A stretch of DNA of 64,000 nucleotides, from positions 62,001 through 126,000 of the forward strand of contig NZ_QNSE01000013.1 in the NCBI RefSeq assembly GCF_003315485.1. The letters are read 5' to 3'. This DNA comes from Marinomonas rhizomae (GTDB taxonomy: Bacteria > Pseudomonadota > Gammaproteobacteria > Pseudomonadales > Marinomonadaceae). The notes under the pieces are model-generated. The model did no database searches. It was not told the origin of the DNA and saw only the letters and a list, made by a program, of their open reading frames with translations. Shown piece after piece: positions 8,122 through 16,738 of this stretch (positions within the stretch are counted from its first letter, which is position 1; each line of letters starts with the position of its first letter). A program made the translations under genes and the position numbers.

Positions 8122-9075
8122 ATGAAAAAGCTAGTAACTATCGCCTTATCGTCCAGCATCACCTTAGGTGCTACTTTCTTAAGCTCTGGAGCCTTTGCAG
8201 AAAACCTGCGCATTGGCGTCTCTATGGCAACTTACGACGACAACTTCCTCACACTACTACGTACAGCGATTGAAGCTCGTGGAAAATCACTCAAAGATGT
8301 GGACTTACAAGTCGAAGACGCAAAAAACCAAGTAGGCACTCAACTCAATCAGGTTCAAAACTTTATCGCTTCAGGTGTTGATAGCATCATCATCAGCCCT
8401 GTTGATACCGACGCTACCGTATCAATCAGTGACGATGCTAAAGCAGCCAACATTCCTCTTGTTTACGTTAACCGCCAGCCAATAAATGTAGACCTTCTCC
8501 CTGATAATCAAGCATTTATCGCATCAAATGAAGTCGATTCAGGCACATTACAAACGAAAGAAGTGTGTCGCCTACTTGGCGGAAAAGGCGAAATAGCCGT
8601 TTTAATGGGCGCTTTAACCGATCAAACAGGTATCCAACGCACTCAAGACATTTACGATGTGATAAATACACCTGAGTGCAAAAATATGAAAGTCGTTATC
8701 AAAGATACAGGTCTATGGCAGCGCTCTATTGCAAACAACATCATGACAAACTGGCTTTCTGCAGGTTCTAAATTTGATGCTGTTATTGCTAACAACGACG
8801 AAATGGCAATCGGGGCTATTCAAGCTATGAAAGCAATCGGTATGGACATGGATAAAGTCGTAGTGGCAGGTGTGGATGCAACTCAAGATGCACTTCAAGC
8901 CATGCGTGAAGGCGATTTAGATGTCACAGTTTTCCAAGATGCAAAAGCACAAGGTGCAGGTTCTGTCGACGTCGCTATCAAACTTGCTAGAGGTGAGGTC
9001 GTGCCCCAAAAAGTCTGGGTTCCATTTAAATTAGTAACCCCTTCAAATATGGAAGAGTTCGCTAATCGAAATTAG
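8122..9075 (+). CDS. Periplasmic sugar/cyclitol-binding protein, ABC type, without adjacent permease
   Basis: A 317-residue substrate-binding protein of the ribose/inositol type (Peripla_BP_4). It has a signal peptide ending AFA-EN about residue 26, then the two-lobed fold with markers QNFIASGVDSIIISPVD and VIANNDEMAIGAIQAMKA. It is closely related along its whole length to the protein at 37758-38693. Ribosome site AGGAG. A terminator after the gene suggests it is made in excess over the downstream enzymes, usual for binding proteins. No ATP-binding or membrane subunit is nearby, so it must share a distant transporter or act in sensing. By its neighbours the ligand may be an inositol. Confidence 0.88.
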   Translation: MKKLVTIALSSSITLGATFLSSGAFAENLRIGVSMATYDDNFLTLLRTAIEARGKSLKDVDLQVEDAKNQVGTQLNQVQNFIASGVDSIIISPVDTDATVSISDDAKAANIPLVYVNRQPINVDLLPDNQAFIASNEVDSGTLQTKEVCRLLGGKGEIAVLMGALTDQTGIQRTQDIYDVINTPECKNMKVVIKDTGLWQRSIANNIMTNWLSAGSKFDAVIANNDEMAIGAIQAMKAIGMDMDKVVVAGVDATQDALQAMREGDLDVTVFQDAKAQGAGSVDVAIKLARGEVVPQKVWVPFKLVTPSNMEEFANRN

Positions 9076-9177
9076 CTTTAAAGAATCCATCAAACGTGTG
9101 ATTTTTTATCGAGATTGATCACTTTTTTGATTGATAAGTCAGAAAAATATTCTCTGACGGTATTTTCTAGAAATTTT

Positions 9178-9208
9178 TGCAGCGGTAATTTCAAGCCGCT
9201 GCATTTTT
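9178..9208 (+). terminator. Intra-operon terminator after the binding-protein gene
   Basis: An 8-bp GC-rich stem (TGCAGCGG / CCGCTGCA), 10-nt loop and five T, between the binding-protein gene and the isomerase gene. It would lower read-through to the two enzymes. Confidence 0.8.
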
Positions 9209-9268
9209 CAAACACCTTAATTCAAATAGAAATCCCATACTTTTTCCAGCCTTAAAGAGGTAATAGTC

Positions 9269-10048
9269 ATGTCTACATTTTCACTGTCCTGCTGCGCAGA
9301 AACATTATTTACCGAACTGCCAATCGCTGAACGCGTACAAAAAATTGCCAGCCTAGGATTCCTACCAGAGCTTTGGGATTGGACACAACATGATATCAAT
9401 GCGTTAGTAGCAACAGGTGTCGAATTTTCTTCTATGACAGGCTACATAGAGGGCGACTTTATAGAAAATAAAGATAAGCTCATCGCCACTATCCATGAGT
9501 CCGTTGCGGTTGCAAAACGTCTTGGTGTGCCGCGCCTAAACTTACATGGAACCGGCCTGGATAATAAGGGTTTACCTGTAAATCCTCGCCCGATTGTATC
9601 TGGGCGCGATTGGCTTCAAGCCTACAAAACATTGTCTGAAATAGCACAAATAGGTGCAGACAATAACATAATGTTTGTTCTTGAAAACCTTAATCGTAAA
9701 GTGGATCACCCTGGAGTTCCATTTGCCACTGCAGAAGACGTTTACTCTCTAATTTCTGAAGTGGACCACCCAAATCTAAAAATGATGCTGGATCTTTATC
9801 ACCAGCAAGTTGATGAAGGCAACTTGATCGAATCGCTGACTCGCTACCTTCCCCATATTGGTGAAATCCAAGTCGCTGATGTTCCTGGTCGACAAGAACC
9901 AGGAACAGGTGAAATGAACTATCCAGCCATCGCCGCTCATCTAGAAAAAATAGGCTACCAAGGCGTCATTGGCTTTGAAGGCTTCCCTGAAAGCGACTCT
10001 GAGCTTGCTCTTGCTCGTTTTCGCAACGCATTTTCTCAAAAAAAATAA
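9269..10048 (+). CDS. TIM-barrel sugar isomerase, hydroxypyruvate-isomerase-like
   Basis: A 259-residue AP-endonuclease-2-fold protein of the Hyi/sugar-phosphate-isomerase family. Metal-ligand candidates are the Glu of VLENLN, the Asp of MMLDLYHQQ, the His-containing IGEIQVADVPGR strand and the Glu of GFEGFPE. The family interconverts aldoses/ketoses or hydroxypyruvate/tartronate semialdehyde. Beside an IolG-like dehydrogenase and a LacI repressor, a keto-inositol or keto-sugar isomerase step is more likely than true hydroxypyruvate isomerisation, but the substrate cannot be fixed. Ribosome site AGAGGT. The dehydrogenase follows after 16 nt and is co-transcribed. Confidence 0.75.
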   Translation: MSTFSLSCCAETLFTELPIAERVQKIASLGFLPELWDWTQHDINALVATGVEFSSMTGYIEGDFIENKDKLIATIHESVAVAKRLGVPRLNLHGTGLDNKGLPVNPRPIVSGRDWLQAYKTLSEIAQIGADNNIMFVLENLNRKVDHPGVPFATAEDVYSLISEVDHPNLKMMLDLYHQQVDEGNLIESLTRYLPHIGEIQVADVPGRQEPGTGEMNYPAIAAHLEKIGYQGVIGFEGFPESDSELALARFRNAFSQKK

Positions 10049-10064
10049 TAAAGGACTCAACATC

Positions 10065-11081
10065 ATGACAACAAAACCTGTCAACCTAGTACTAGTAGGC
10101 GCTGGACGCATGGGTTCTCACCATGCAGAGAACATCGCATTTAATATCAGTAATGCTAATTTATTCGGTATTTTCGATCAGAACCTAGAGGGCGCAAAAG
10201 CCTTAGGAGAAAAATTAGGTTGTGAATTCATTACTGATAACATCGATGAAATTGTTAACCACCCAAATATAGATGGTGTCGTTATTGCCGCACCAGCGCG
10301 ATTTCACGCCAATCTTTCAAAATATTTTTTGGAGCATGGTAAAGCCGTATTTTGCGAAAAACCAGCGGGTCTTACCCTTGCTGAAATTGAGGAAACATCT
10401 GCTGCTGCAGAAGCCGCTGGCCTTCCTTATCAGATTGGTTTTAACCGTCGTTGGGATAGAGCGTTTGCCGATGCTAAAGCAAAAATTCAAGAAGGCGCTA
10501 TCGGATCACCTCAGCAACTACGTTCATTAACTCGTGACCCAGGTCCTTGGGGCGGCGATCCATTCAAAATTCCTACATGGACGATTTTTTACGAGACACT
10601 AATTCACGACTTCGATACCTTACTTTGGTTAAATGAAGACGCTAACGTTACCGAAGTTCGTGCCATCGCAGATGCACTAGTGCGTCCAGATGCAAAATCT
10701 CATGGTCATCTAGACGTAGCAACAGTGACGCTACGGTTTGACAATGGCGCTATCGCTGTTGCAGAAGCAAACTTCTGTGCAATGTATGGTTATGACGTGC
10801 GAGCGGAAGTTCTAGGTTCTTTAGGCATGCTTCAAATGGGTGATGTTCGTAAAACAAACATGACCTGTTACGACAAAGATGGCGCCAAAGATGACACCTG
10901 GCGCGCGGACTCTCATATTTTCGCTAGTGGCTACACAGCCCAAATTCGAGCTTTTGCAGATGCCATCCAAAGCGGCAAGCAAACTGGCCCAAATGGCCGC
11001 GATGCTCATCGTGCACTGGCTATTTCTCTTGCTTGTATCGAATCAATCGAATCCGGAAAAGAAGTTCAAACCAACATCTAA
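10065..11081 (+). CDS. Gfo/Idh/MocA dehydrogenase, myo-inositol 2-dehydrogenase-like
   Basis: A 338-residue NAD(P)-dependent oxidoreductase. The Rossmann motif GAGRMG is near the N-terminus, the family's EKP motif (FCEKPAG) is about residue 99, and a catalytic-type segment ETLIHDFDTLLWL resembles the IolG helix containing the catalytic His and Asp. The start is ATG 10065, preceded by AAGGA; an upstream in-frame start lies inside the isomerase gene and is rejected. It probably oxidises a cyclitol or sugar C2 hydroxyl. It is the last gene of this cassette and is followed by a clear terminator. It belongs to the same family as the gene at 35678. Confidence 0.82.
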   Translation: MTTKPVNLVLVGAGRMGSHHAENIAFNISNANLFGIFDQNLEGAKALGEKLGCEFITDNIDEIVNHPNIDGVVIAAPARFHANLSKYFLEHGKAVFCEKPAGLTLAEIEETSAAAEAAGLPYQIGFNRRWDRAFADAKAKIQEGAIGSPQQLRSLTRDPGPWGGDPFKIPTWTIFYETLIHDFDTLLWLNEDANVTEVRAIADALVRPDAKSHGHLDVATVTLRFDNGAIAVAEANFCAMYGYDVRAEVLGSLGMLQMGDVRKTNMTCYDKDGAKDDTWRADSHIFASGYTAQIRAFADAIQSGKQTGPNGRDAHRALAISLACIESIESGKEVQTNI

Positions 11082-11101
11082 CCCTTAGCTTTCTGATCAA
11101 C

Positions 11102-11139
11102 CCTACATTAGCCTTTCACAGTGTCTAATGTAGGTTTTT
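11102..11139 (+). terminator. Terminator of the first inositol-like cassette
   Basis: A 10-bp perfect stem (CCTACATTAG / CTAATGTAGG) with a 13-nt loop, followed by five T. Confidence 0.88.
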
Positions 11140-11150
11140 CTTTAAGATCT

Positions 11151-11687
11151 CTACCTGACCAATTCATTAGATGTAATAGCTGTGATCTTGACACCAAAGC
11201 TGGATATATTCGGCAAAGTGGCATTATGATGAGATCTTATCTGCTCAGCACTTGCATGAGTTTTATCATGCGTTGTATGTGCATCCGAGACCAGTTCAAC
11301 TGAATAGCCCAAGCCTGCAGCGCGTCTAATTGTAGTATCGACACAAAACTCAGAGGCATACCCACAAACAATCACATGCTCAACACCATGTTGCTTTAAC
11401 AAGGTTTCTAAATCCGTTCGTGAAAAAGAATCCGGCGTAGTCTTACGTATAAACTCATCACCCTCTTCTAGCTTCAAACCCACCTGCAACTGCCAACCAG
11501 CAGAGCCAAATTCGATCACAGAACCTACTTGTTCATGCTGCACATGTATCACCAAAACATCACTCGCTCGCGCCCAAGACGTGACACGGTTTATCCGCTC
11601 AACAACAAGATCCGCCTCAAAAGGACGAGGGACTGGATCGAACAAAATGCTTTGTACATCAATGATTAAAATGGCAGATTACATCAT
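11151..11687 (-). pseudogene. Isochorismatase-family hydrolase interrupted by a stop at codon 3
   Basis: A cysteine hydrolase of the isochorismatase/nicotinamidase superfamily. The catalytic Lys (EFIRKTTPDSF) and Cys (GYASEFCVDTT) are intact. Reading back in frame, the conserved first strand with the catalytic Asp (ILIIDVQSILFDP) is present, preceded by ATG ATG TAA TCT GCC at 11687-11673, with a GAGG ribosome site at the right distance. The TAA (11681-11679) therefore stops translation after two codons. The nearest later in-frame start is a TTG at 11645, which would drop the Asp strand. One base change (for example CAA to TAA) explains it; the rest of the frame is open to 11151, so the mutation is recent, or it is a sequencing error or a rare ATT start is used. 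Confidence 0.72.
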
Positions 11688-11761
11688 TATCCTCAAACGT
11701 AAACCTAAGAATATAGACATTCATCGATTCAACAGCGGCTATTGGGGCTAATAAAGCACAC

Positions 11762-12298
11762 TTAAAAACTAGAATTCGGTTCATCCAAAAATGCCAACTC
11801 ATCAGAAGAGGATTTTCGCCCTAAGGTGGCATTTCTATGTGGATAACGACCAAAACGATCCACAATTTCTTTGTGTTTAAACTCAAAATCCAAATTATTA
11901 GCAATACCCAAATCCCTAAATAACTTTACCGCTTCTTCGTGGATAACCGCGGATTCACTGTGCATAAAGGGCATATATAAAAAGCTTCTTTCGGTGGGAG
12001 ACAGTTCGACGTCAAAACCATTAGCAATTGCCACTTGAGCCAGCGCCAAAGCCATCGGGTCAGCTGCAAAAGCGTCTGGGTGGTCGCGGTAAATATTACG
12101 GGAAAATTGGTCTAATAGGATTATTTCAGCCAAGGCGCCTTTTGAAGAATGGCGCCAAGCGGACAATTCACCTTGAACCGCTTGGCGATGTAATTTGCCA
12201 AATCGCGATATGATTTCGTTGTCAAAATTGGTGTCTTTTTTAAACCATGATTCAGGTTCAATCTCGTCAAACCAAAATTCCAAAACATTTTGATACAT
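11762..12298 (-). CDS. DUF924 family protein of unknown function
   Basis: About 178 residues with the DUF924 hallmarks: FWFDEIEPESWF at the N-terminus, LLDQFSRNIYRD in the middle and LYMPFMHSES, then HKEIVDRFGRYPHRN. The family is widespread in Proteobacteria, predicted to be all-helical (TPR-like), and has no established role. The ATG at 12298 is chosen because GGAG lies 8 nt upstream; a TTG 27 nt earlier is in frame but lacks such support. Divergent from the large ATPase gene. Confidence 0.85.
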   Translation of the reverse strand: MYQNVLEFWFDEIEPESWFKKDTNFDNEIISRFGKLHRQAVQGELSAWRHSSKGALAEIILLDQFSRNIYRDHPDAFAADPMALALAQVAIANGFDVELSPTERSFLYMPFMHSESAVIHEEAVKLFRDLGIANNLDFEFKHKEIVDRFGRYPHRNATLGRKSSSDELAFLDEPNSSF

Positions 12299-12497
12299 AA
12301 CGTCAGCTCCAAATTGACCAAGCAAGTAGAAATATAGTGCTTAACATCACGAGATGCCAAACCTAAAAGTGGCTTTTTAGTTAACATAAAGCAGTTGGTC
12401 TTTTGTCGTTAAAACGATAAAGTCTAAACAAGATATAATATTTTTAAATAGCCAAAAATCTAGATCTTGATTAAGTCCTCATACAAGGAAGCAGGGA

Positions 12498-15400
12498 ATG
12501 GAAGAAAAAGCACAACAGCCAGTACAGGAAGACTTTACTCTTACGCCCTTAACTCCAGAATTTAATGAAGGTAATCATAGATCCTATGTCAAACGAATCA
12601 ATTCTGCTCTAGAAGAGCCAAAAATCAGAAATATTGCGTTATCTGGTACCTATGGCGTCGGTAAAAGCAGTATTCTGCAAAAAATAGCGGAGGAGCATGA
12701 AAAAGACGTTGTGGAGATATCTTTATCCACCTTAGCGCCAGCAGCTCCTGAGGAAGTAGATGAAAGCATCCCTAAGCAAGCATCTACAACTACAAACAGA
12801 ATCCAACATGAAATCGTTAAGCAATTACTTTACCGTGTCGAGTCACACAATGCGCCACGCTCTCGCTTTAACAGAATAGAAAGGTTCAACTGCAAACGTG
12901 AACATAGTATCGCAGCGCTTTCAGGTATTGTTTTAACACTCCTCTTTCTTTTAATGGAATGGACTGCGAAAATTATTTCAATTCATGAAAGTATTGCTGC
13001 ATTAGGAGCTTGGATACATGTAATTGTATTCTTTTTATTAGCATCCTGTACTTTCATGGCACGCTACCTTTTTCAAGGTCGAGTCAATATTAGCCAGCTA
13101 TCGACTGGCAATACAGCTATTTCGTTAGATGAAAAATCAGTATCGTACTTTGATCAATACCTTGATGAGATTGTGTATTTTTTCGAAGTATCAGAGAAAA
13201 GTATCGTTATTTTTGAAGACATCGATAGGTTTGAAGATTCATATATATTTGAGACTCTTCGCTCCCTAAACACACTTCTCAATAACGCCCCACAATTCGA
13301 AAGCAAACCCATTCGTTTCATCTATGCCATCAAAGACAGCATATTCGACCCAAGCGCACAGAACTCACTAAACAAAAAAACAAAAGAAGAAGTGACCATT
13401 CCCCCTGAAGAAACAGAAATTCAACGAGCCAACCGTACCAAGTTCTTTGATCTTATTATTCCAGTGGTTCCCTTTATTACTCACAGAAGTGCTCGAGATC
13501 TTGTGACAAAACTTTTGAGTGAAATTTCTCACGATATTGATAAAGAGTTAATTAGCATCGCAGCTCGCTATGTGCCAGACATGCGCTTACTGAGAAATGT
13601 ACTTAACGAATTCATTGTTTTTCGCGAAAAAATATTCACAGATAACGACAAAAAACTCAATTTAAATGAAAGCGAACTCTTTTCCATGATGCTTTATAAA
13701 AGTACTCATCTATCTGATTTTGAATTAATTCGATTAGGAAAAAGTAAGCTAGATAAAATTTATTATTTAAGTAGGGAATTTGTTAACGAAAATACAGACA
13801 CAATTAACAAGGAAATAAGAACAAGTACGCTAAACCTCACAAATCTCAGTGAACATAGCATAAAGAAACGATGTTTAGATTTTGGCGAACGACTCATTGC
13901 TCACATAGAACGTACTGCTAGAGCAACTAGCTTTCACATTGACAATGGTGTTTTTTCATTTGCCAGCAAACAATATAAATTAACAGAGCTCACAGGCATA
14001 AATTTCTGGAACGAGTTTATCTCGAATCAAGATGTACAAGAACTATCATGGAATCAGTACCACTATAATAACACTCTTACATTCTACCGATCAGATTTAA
14101 AAGATGTTTTAAATAATAATCTTGATCCATGTGATTGGAAGGAAGTAGATAGTAAGAAACTTAAAACTGATATTAGTCAGAAAAAAGCTAAATTAGAGTT
14201 TCTTCGAAGCGCAACGATTAGAAACCTGATAAACGAACCACAGCTAAATCTTGATAATAATTTTCTGCGCAGTGCAGCAATTCAAGATCTAATACGCGAG
14301 TCAAAACTAACTCTTGATGATAATAAACCAAACCAGACATTCGATTCTATAACACGCCAAATAGTATCTGATGGGCTTGCCTACCAGCTCATAATATCAG
14401 GTTATCTAAACCGTAACTTTACCTTGTATACCTCAACATTTCATGGAAAGGCTATCAGCGCTAACGCTCAGAATTTTATCATCCATAATGTTGAGCCCAA
14501 CATAATGGATGAACAGCTAGTTTTTGAAGAAAGAGATATAAAATCTATTATCAGTGAATGTGGTGAACAAGCTCTTAGCGAGCCGTGCCTTTATAACATT
14601 TCTATTCTGAATTATCTGTTAAATTTTGACTCTGTTAAATCAGACATTATGATTCAATCACTTATACAGTTTGGAGATGAAGAACTGCTTTTTTTACAAG
14701 CGTATCTAAACGGTGAAAACCAACACACTAATCTGATCAAAAAATTCACATTGAAAACAGTTGAAATTCTTGAGTTCCTAGTCAATCAAGTGGAGCTAAA
14801 TGATGAACTACGACTTTCCCTCGTTAATACTGCACTAGAACACTTAAATTCTGAACTAGAATACAACCTAGACGACACGGTATCCGAATACCTACAAGCG
14901 AATTATGCTGAACTGCCAACCTTAATAAACACAACAAACAAAGATCAGGCTGAAAACATTACTAAACTATACGGTAATGCAGTTATTCGTGTGTCTAAAT
15001 TGCAATCTCTATCAGAAAAAATCCGTAACGCCTTCATTGCAAAAGATCTGTATGAAATCAATGTAGACAACCTAAAAACAGCGTTAGGAAGTGAAACAAA
15101 TTTAGCACTAGATGTAGCATTAGAAAAAGACGAAGAGATCTATCACTATTTATTACGTAATTTAGGGAAATACTTGCAGGCCGTTATTAACACCTCCAAA
15201 ACGATTTCCTCTAACGAATACTTTATAAGAGTAGTCGAAGATGTTTTAGCATTAAAAAATACACGTGACTTAGACAACGTAGTTATGCATGCCTCTGGTG
15301 ACTGTATCATTGAAGACTTACACCAAGTTGAAAAAGATACTTGGCAATGCTTGGCTGAATTCAATCGCTTCACTCCAACATTTGATAATATTAGCCATTA

Positions 15401-16217
15401 CAGATCTACTGTTGGAGAAATCGACGAATATATTGAAAAGGTTCTTATAGAGAGCGATGTGATAACGGAATACGAATTAGCAACTGAAGACGAGAAAGAA
15501 AAGCTGGCAGTTTATATTTTACATGCTAACGGAGATTTCCTCACCAGTGGACACATCGTCCAACTGGTCGACAGCTTGAATTTAACAAACTACATTGATG
15601 CCAGACGCCTTCCAGTAGAAAAAGGAGAACTGTTCCCTCTACTGTTAAAAAGCAACCTTATCGAAGACAGTGCTGATACCTATGAGCACCTTCTAGCAAC
15701 AGGCTGGCCAACACGTGAACGCTATATTGAAGCCTCAAACAAATTTCATGGATATATCACGCCAGAGCTTTTACAGGGCAACTTAGCCGCTGTTCTAGCC
15801 AGCGGAAAGATCGGATTGGATACAAAGGTATCTATTATAGAGCGAGCCGAAGAGTTTACGGTAGATTGTAGTAAAAATGACCTTATCGAATTGGCTCAAT
15901 TTGCGATTAACCAAGATAAAAAACTGCCGATTGATGTCATCGAGAAAATGGCTATCGATGAAGTTGAAACAAAAAATGTTATTCTATTACTAAGCCCTCA
16001 CCTCACGCCCTCCATTAATGCAGAGCAGTTATTTAGAATTCTAGAACGACTAAAGGGAGATTATCCTAAGTTAATTTCAAAGGGTACAGATAGGCCAGAG
16101 ATACCTAATACACTTGAAGATCATAAGCTAGTTAAAGTCTTAGAAACGCTTCAAATAATCAGTTCTTTTAAAGAAGTAGCTGACGGTTTCATAAAGATAT
16201 TTAAAAAACATAAGTAA
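12498..16217 (+). CDS. Large membrane P-loop ATPase, YobI/KAP-like
   Basis: A 1239-residue protein. Walker A is GTYGVGKSS (residues 50-58). Two hydrophobic segments (about 135-155 and 165-185) lie between Walker A and a Walker B-like SIVIFEDIDRF (about 234-244); a membrane insertion at this place is typical of KAP-type NTPases. The N-terminal LTPLTPEFNEGNH and IRNIALSGTYGVGK match the YobI-type domain. RFIYAIKDSIF (about 270-280) would be sensor 1. The remaining 900 residues are helical, Leu/Asn-rich, without a recognised effector. Ribosome site AGGAAGCAGGG; a TATAAT lies at 12434-12439. The gene is visibly more AT-rich than the hut genes, suggesting transfer. Function unknown; related NTPases occur among candidate defence proteins, so a defence role is only inference. 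Confidence 0.75.
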   Translation: MEEKAQQPVQEDFTLTPLTPEFNEGNHRSYVKRINSALEEPKIRNIALSGTYGVGKSSILQKIAEEHEKDVVEISLSTLAPAAPEEVDESIPKQASTTTNRIQHEIVKQLLYRVESHNAPRSRFNRIERFNCKREHSIAALSGIVLTLLFLLMEWTAKIISIHESIAALGAWIHVIVFFLLASCTFMARYLFQGRVNISQLSTGNTAISLDEKSVSYFDQYLDEIVYFFEVSEKSIVIFEDIDRFEDSYIFETLRSLNTLLNNAPQFESKPIRFIYAIKDSIFDPSAQNSLNKKTKEEVTIPPEETEIQRANRTKFFDLIIPVVPFITHRSARDLVTKLLSEISHDIDKELISIAARYVPDMRLLRNVLNEFIVFREKIFTDNDKKLNLNESELFSMMLYKSTHLSDFELIRLGKSKLDKIYYLSREFVNENTDTINKEIRTSTLNLTNLSEHSIKKRCLDFGERLIAHIERTARATSFHIDNGVFSFASKQYKLTELTGINFWNEFISNQDVQELSWNQYHYNNTLTFYRSDLKDVLNNNLDPCDWKEVDSKKLKTDISQKKAKLEFLRSATIRNLINEPQLNLDNNFLRSAAIQDLIRESKLTLDDNKPNQTFDSITRQIVSDGLAYQLIISGYLNRNFTLYTSTFHGKAISANAQNFIIHNVEPNIMDEQLVFEERDIKSIISECGEQALSEPCLYNISILNYLLNFDSVKSDIMIQSLIQFGDEELLFLQAYLNGENQHTNLIKKFTLKTVEILEFLVNQVELNDELRLSLVNTALEHLNSELEYNLDDTVSEYLQANYAELPTLINTTNKDQAENITKLYGNAVIRVSKLQSLSEKIRNAFIAKDLYEINVDNLKTALGSETNLALDVALEKDEEIYHYLLRNLGKYLQAVINTSKTISSNEYFIRVVEDVLALKNTRDLDNVVMHASGDCIIEDLHQVEKDTWQCLAEFNRFTPTFDNISHYRSTVGEIDEYIEKVLIESDVITEYELATEDEKEKLAVYILHANGDFLTSGHIVQLVDSLNLTNYIDARRLPVEKGELFPLLLKSNLIEDSADTYEHLLATGWPTRERYIEASNKFHGYITPELLQGNLAAVLASGKIGLDTKVSIIERAEEFTVDCSKNDLIELAQFAINQDKKLPIDVIEKMAIDEVETKNVILLLSPHLTPSINAEQLFRILERLKGDYPKLISKGTDRPEIPNTLEDHKLVKVLETLQIISSFKEVADGFIKIFKKHK

Positions 16218-16239
16218 CCATACAGCAAAGGGCTGATAC

Positions 16240-16539
16240 CTACCCATGCAACGCTTTTAGCGCATACTCTGGATCAGTCTCGACGATTTTAAGCAAGGCG
16301 CGAGCTGGCCCTGTTGGATGGCGGCGACCTTGTTCCCAGTTTTCTAATGTACGCTTACTGACACCCAGCAGGTTGGCAAAACGACTTTGGCTCAAACCTG
16401 TTTTGGTGCGAATCGCCTTCACTTCTGGGTCTGGAAATTCCGTGATTCGTGCTGCTGAGCTTTGGCCTTTTATAATGCTGTCGGCTTGTTCTACGCTTTC
16501 CAGTAGCTCATTAAATATATCGTCGTTTATTGTGACCAC
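16240..16539 (-). CDS. NadS/HigA-like XRE-family HTH protein, antitoxin-type, no toxin partner
   Basis: A 99-residue DNA-binding protein. The C-terminal half (EVKAIRTKTGLSQSRFANLLGVSKRTLENWEQGRRHPTGPA, read in two overlapping motifs) is the NadS/HigA-type Cro/C1 HTH, usually the second gene of a RelE/HigB-type toxin-antitoxin pair. The start is GTG at 16539. No toxin frame is found on either side: upstream there is only a promoter and a nine-codon frame. It converges on the large ATPase gene with a gap of 22 nt. It may be an orphan antitoxin or a regulator of its neighbour. A palindrome in its own promoter suggests self-repression. Confidence 0.85.
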   Translation of the reverse strand: MVTINDDIFNELLESVEQADSIIKGQSSAARITEFPDPEVKAIRTKTGLSQSRFANLLGVSKRTLENWEQGRRHPTGPARALLKIVETDPEYALKALHG

Positions 16540-16567
16540 CTTTCAATAACTACCATAACATCACCAA

Positions 16568-16595
16568 ATTATACGCCAATGGCGTGACCTGTCGA
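16568..16595 (-). promoter_or_regulatory. Promoter of the HTH gene with operator palindrome in the spacer
   Basis: Minus strand: -35 TCGACA (16595-16590), 16-bp spacer, perfect -10 TATAAT (16573-16568). The spacer contains ACGCCATTGGCGT (16573-16585), symmetrical except for its central base. This is the classic layout for autorepression by an HTH protein. Confidence 0.72.
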
Positions 16596-16678
16596 TTAAT
16601 AATTAAACAGTAATAGATAACCGCAGAAGACGCTCCATTACACTATCGTCAAGAAAAAAGAGGATAGATATCGTATCG

Positions 16679-16716
16679 AAAAAAATCCCCATGCCGTTTC
16701 CACGACATGGGGATTC
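16679..16716 (-). terminator. Terminator of the hutUHIG operon
   Basis: Minus strand: AATCCCCATG, 12-nt loop, CATGGGGATT, then a run of T, 23 nt after the hutG stop. Confidence 0.88.
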
Positions 16717-16738
16717 TTAAACTATAAAGCAGCTGAGG

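Noticed and set aside
12028..12213. Plus-strand frame opposite the DUF924 gene
   Set aside because: It lies fully inside a conserved gene on the other strand, has no ribosome site and no family match; it is a shadow frame.
16540..16680. Toxin gene upstream of the NadS/HigA-like gene
   Set aside because: Only a nine-codon frame ending at the HTH start is found; the space is taken up by a promoter and operator.
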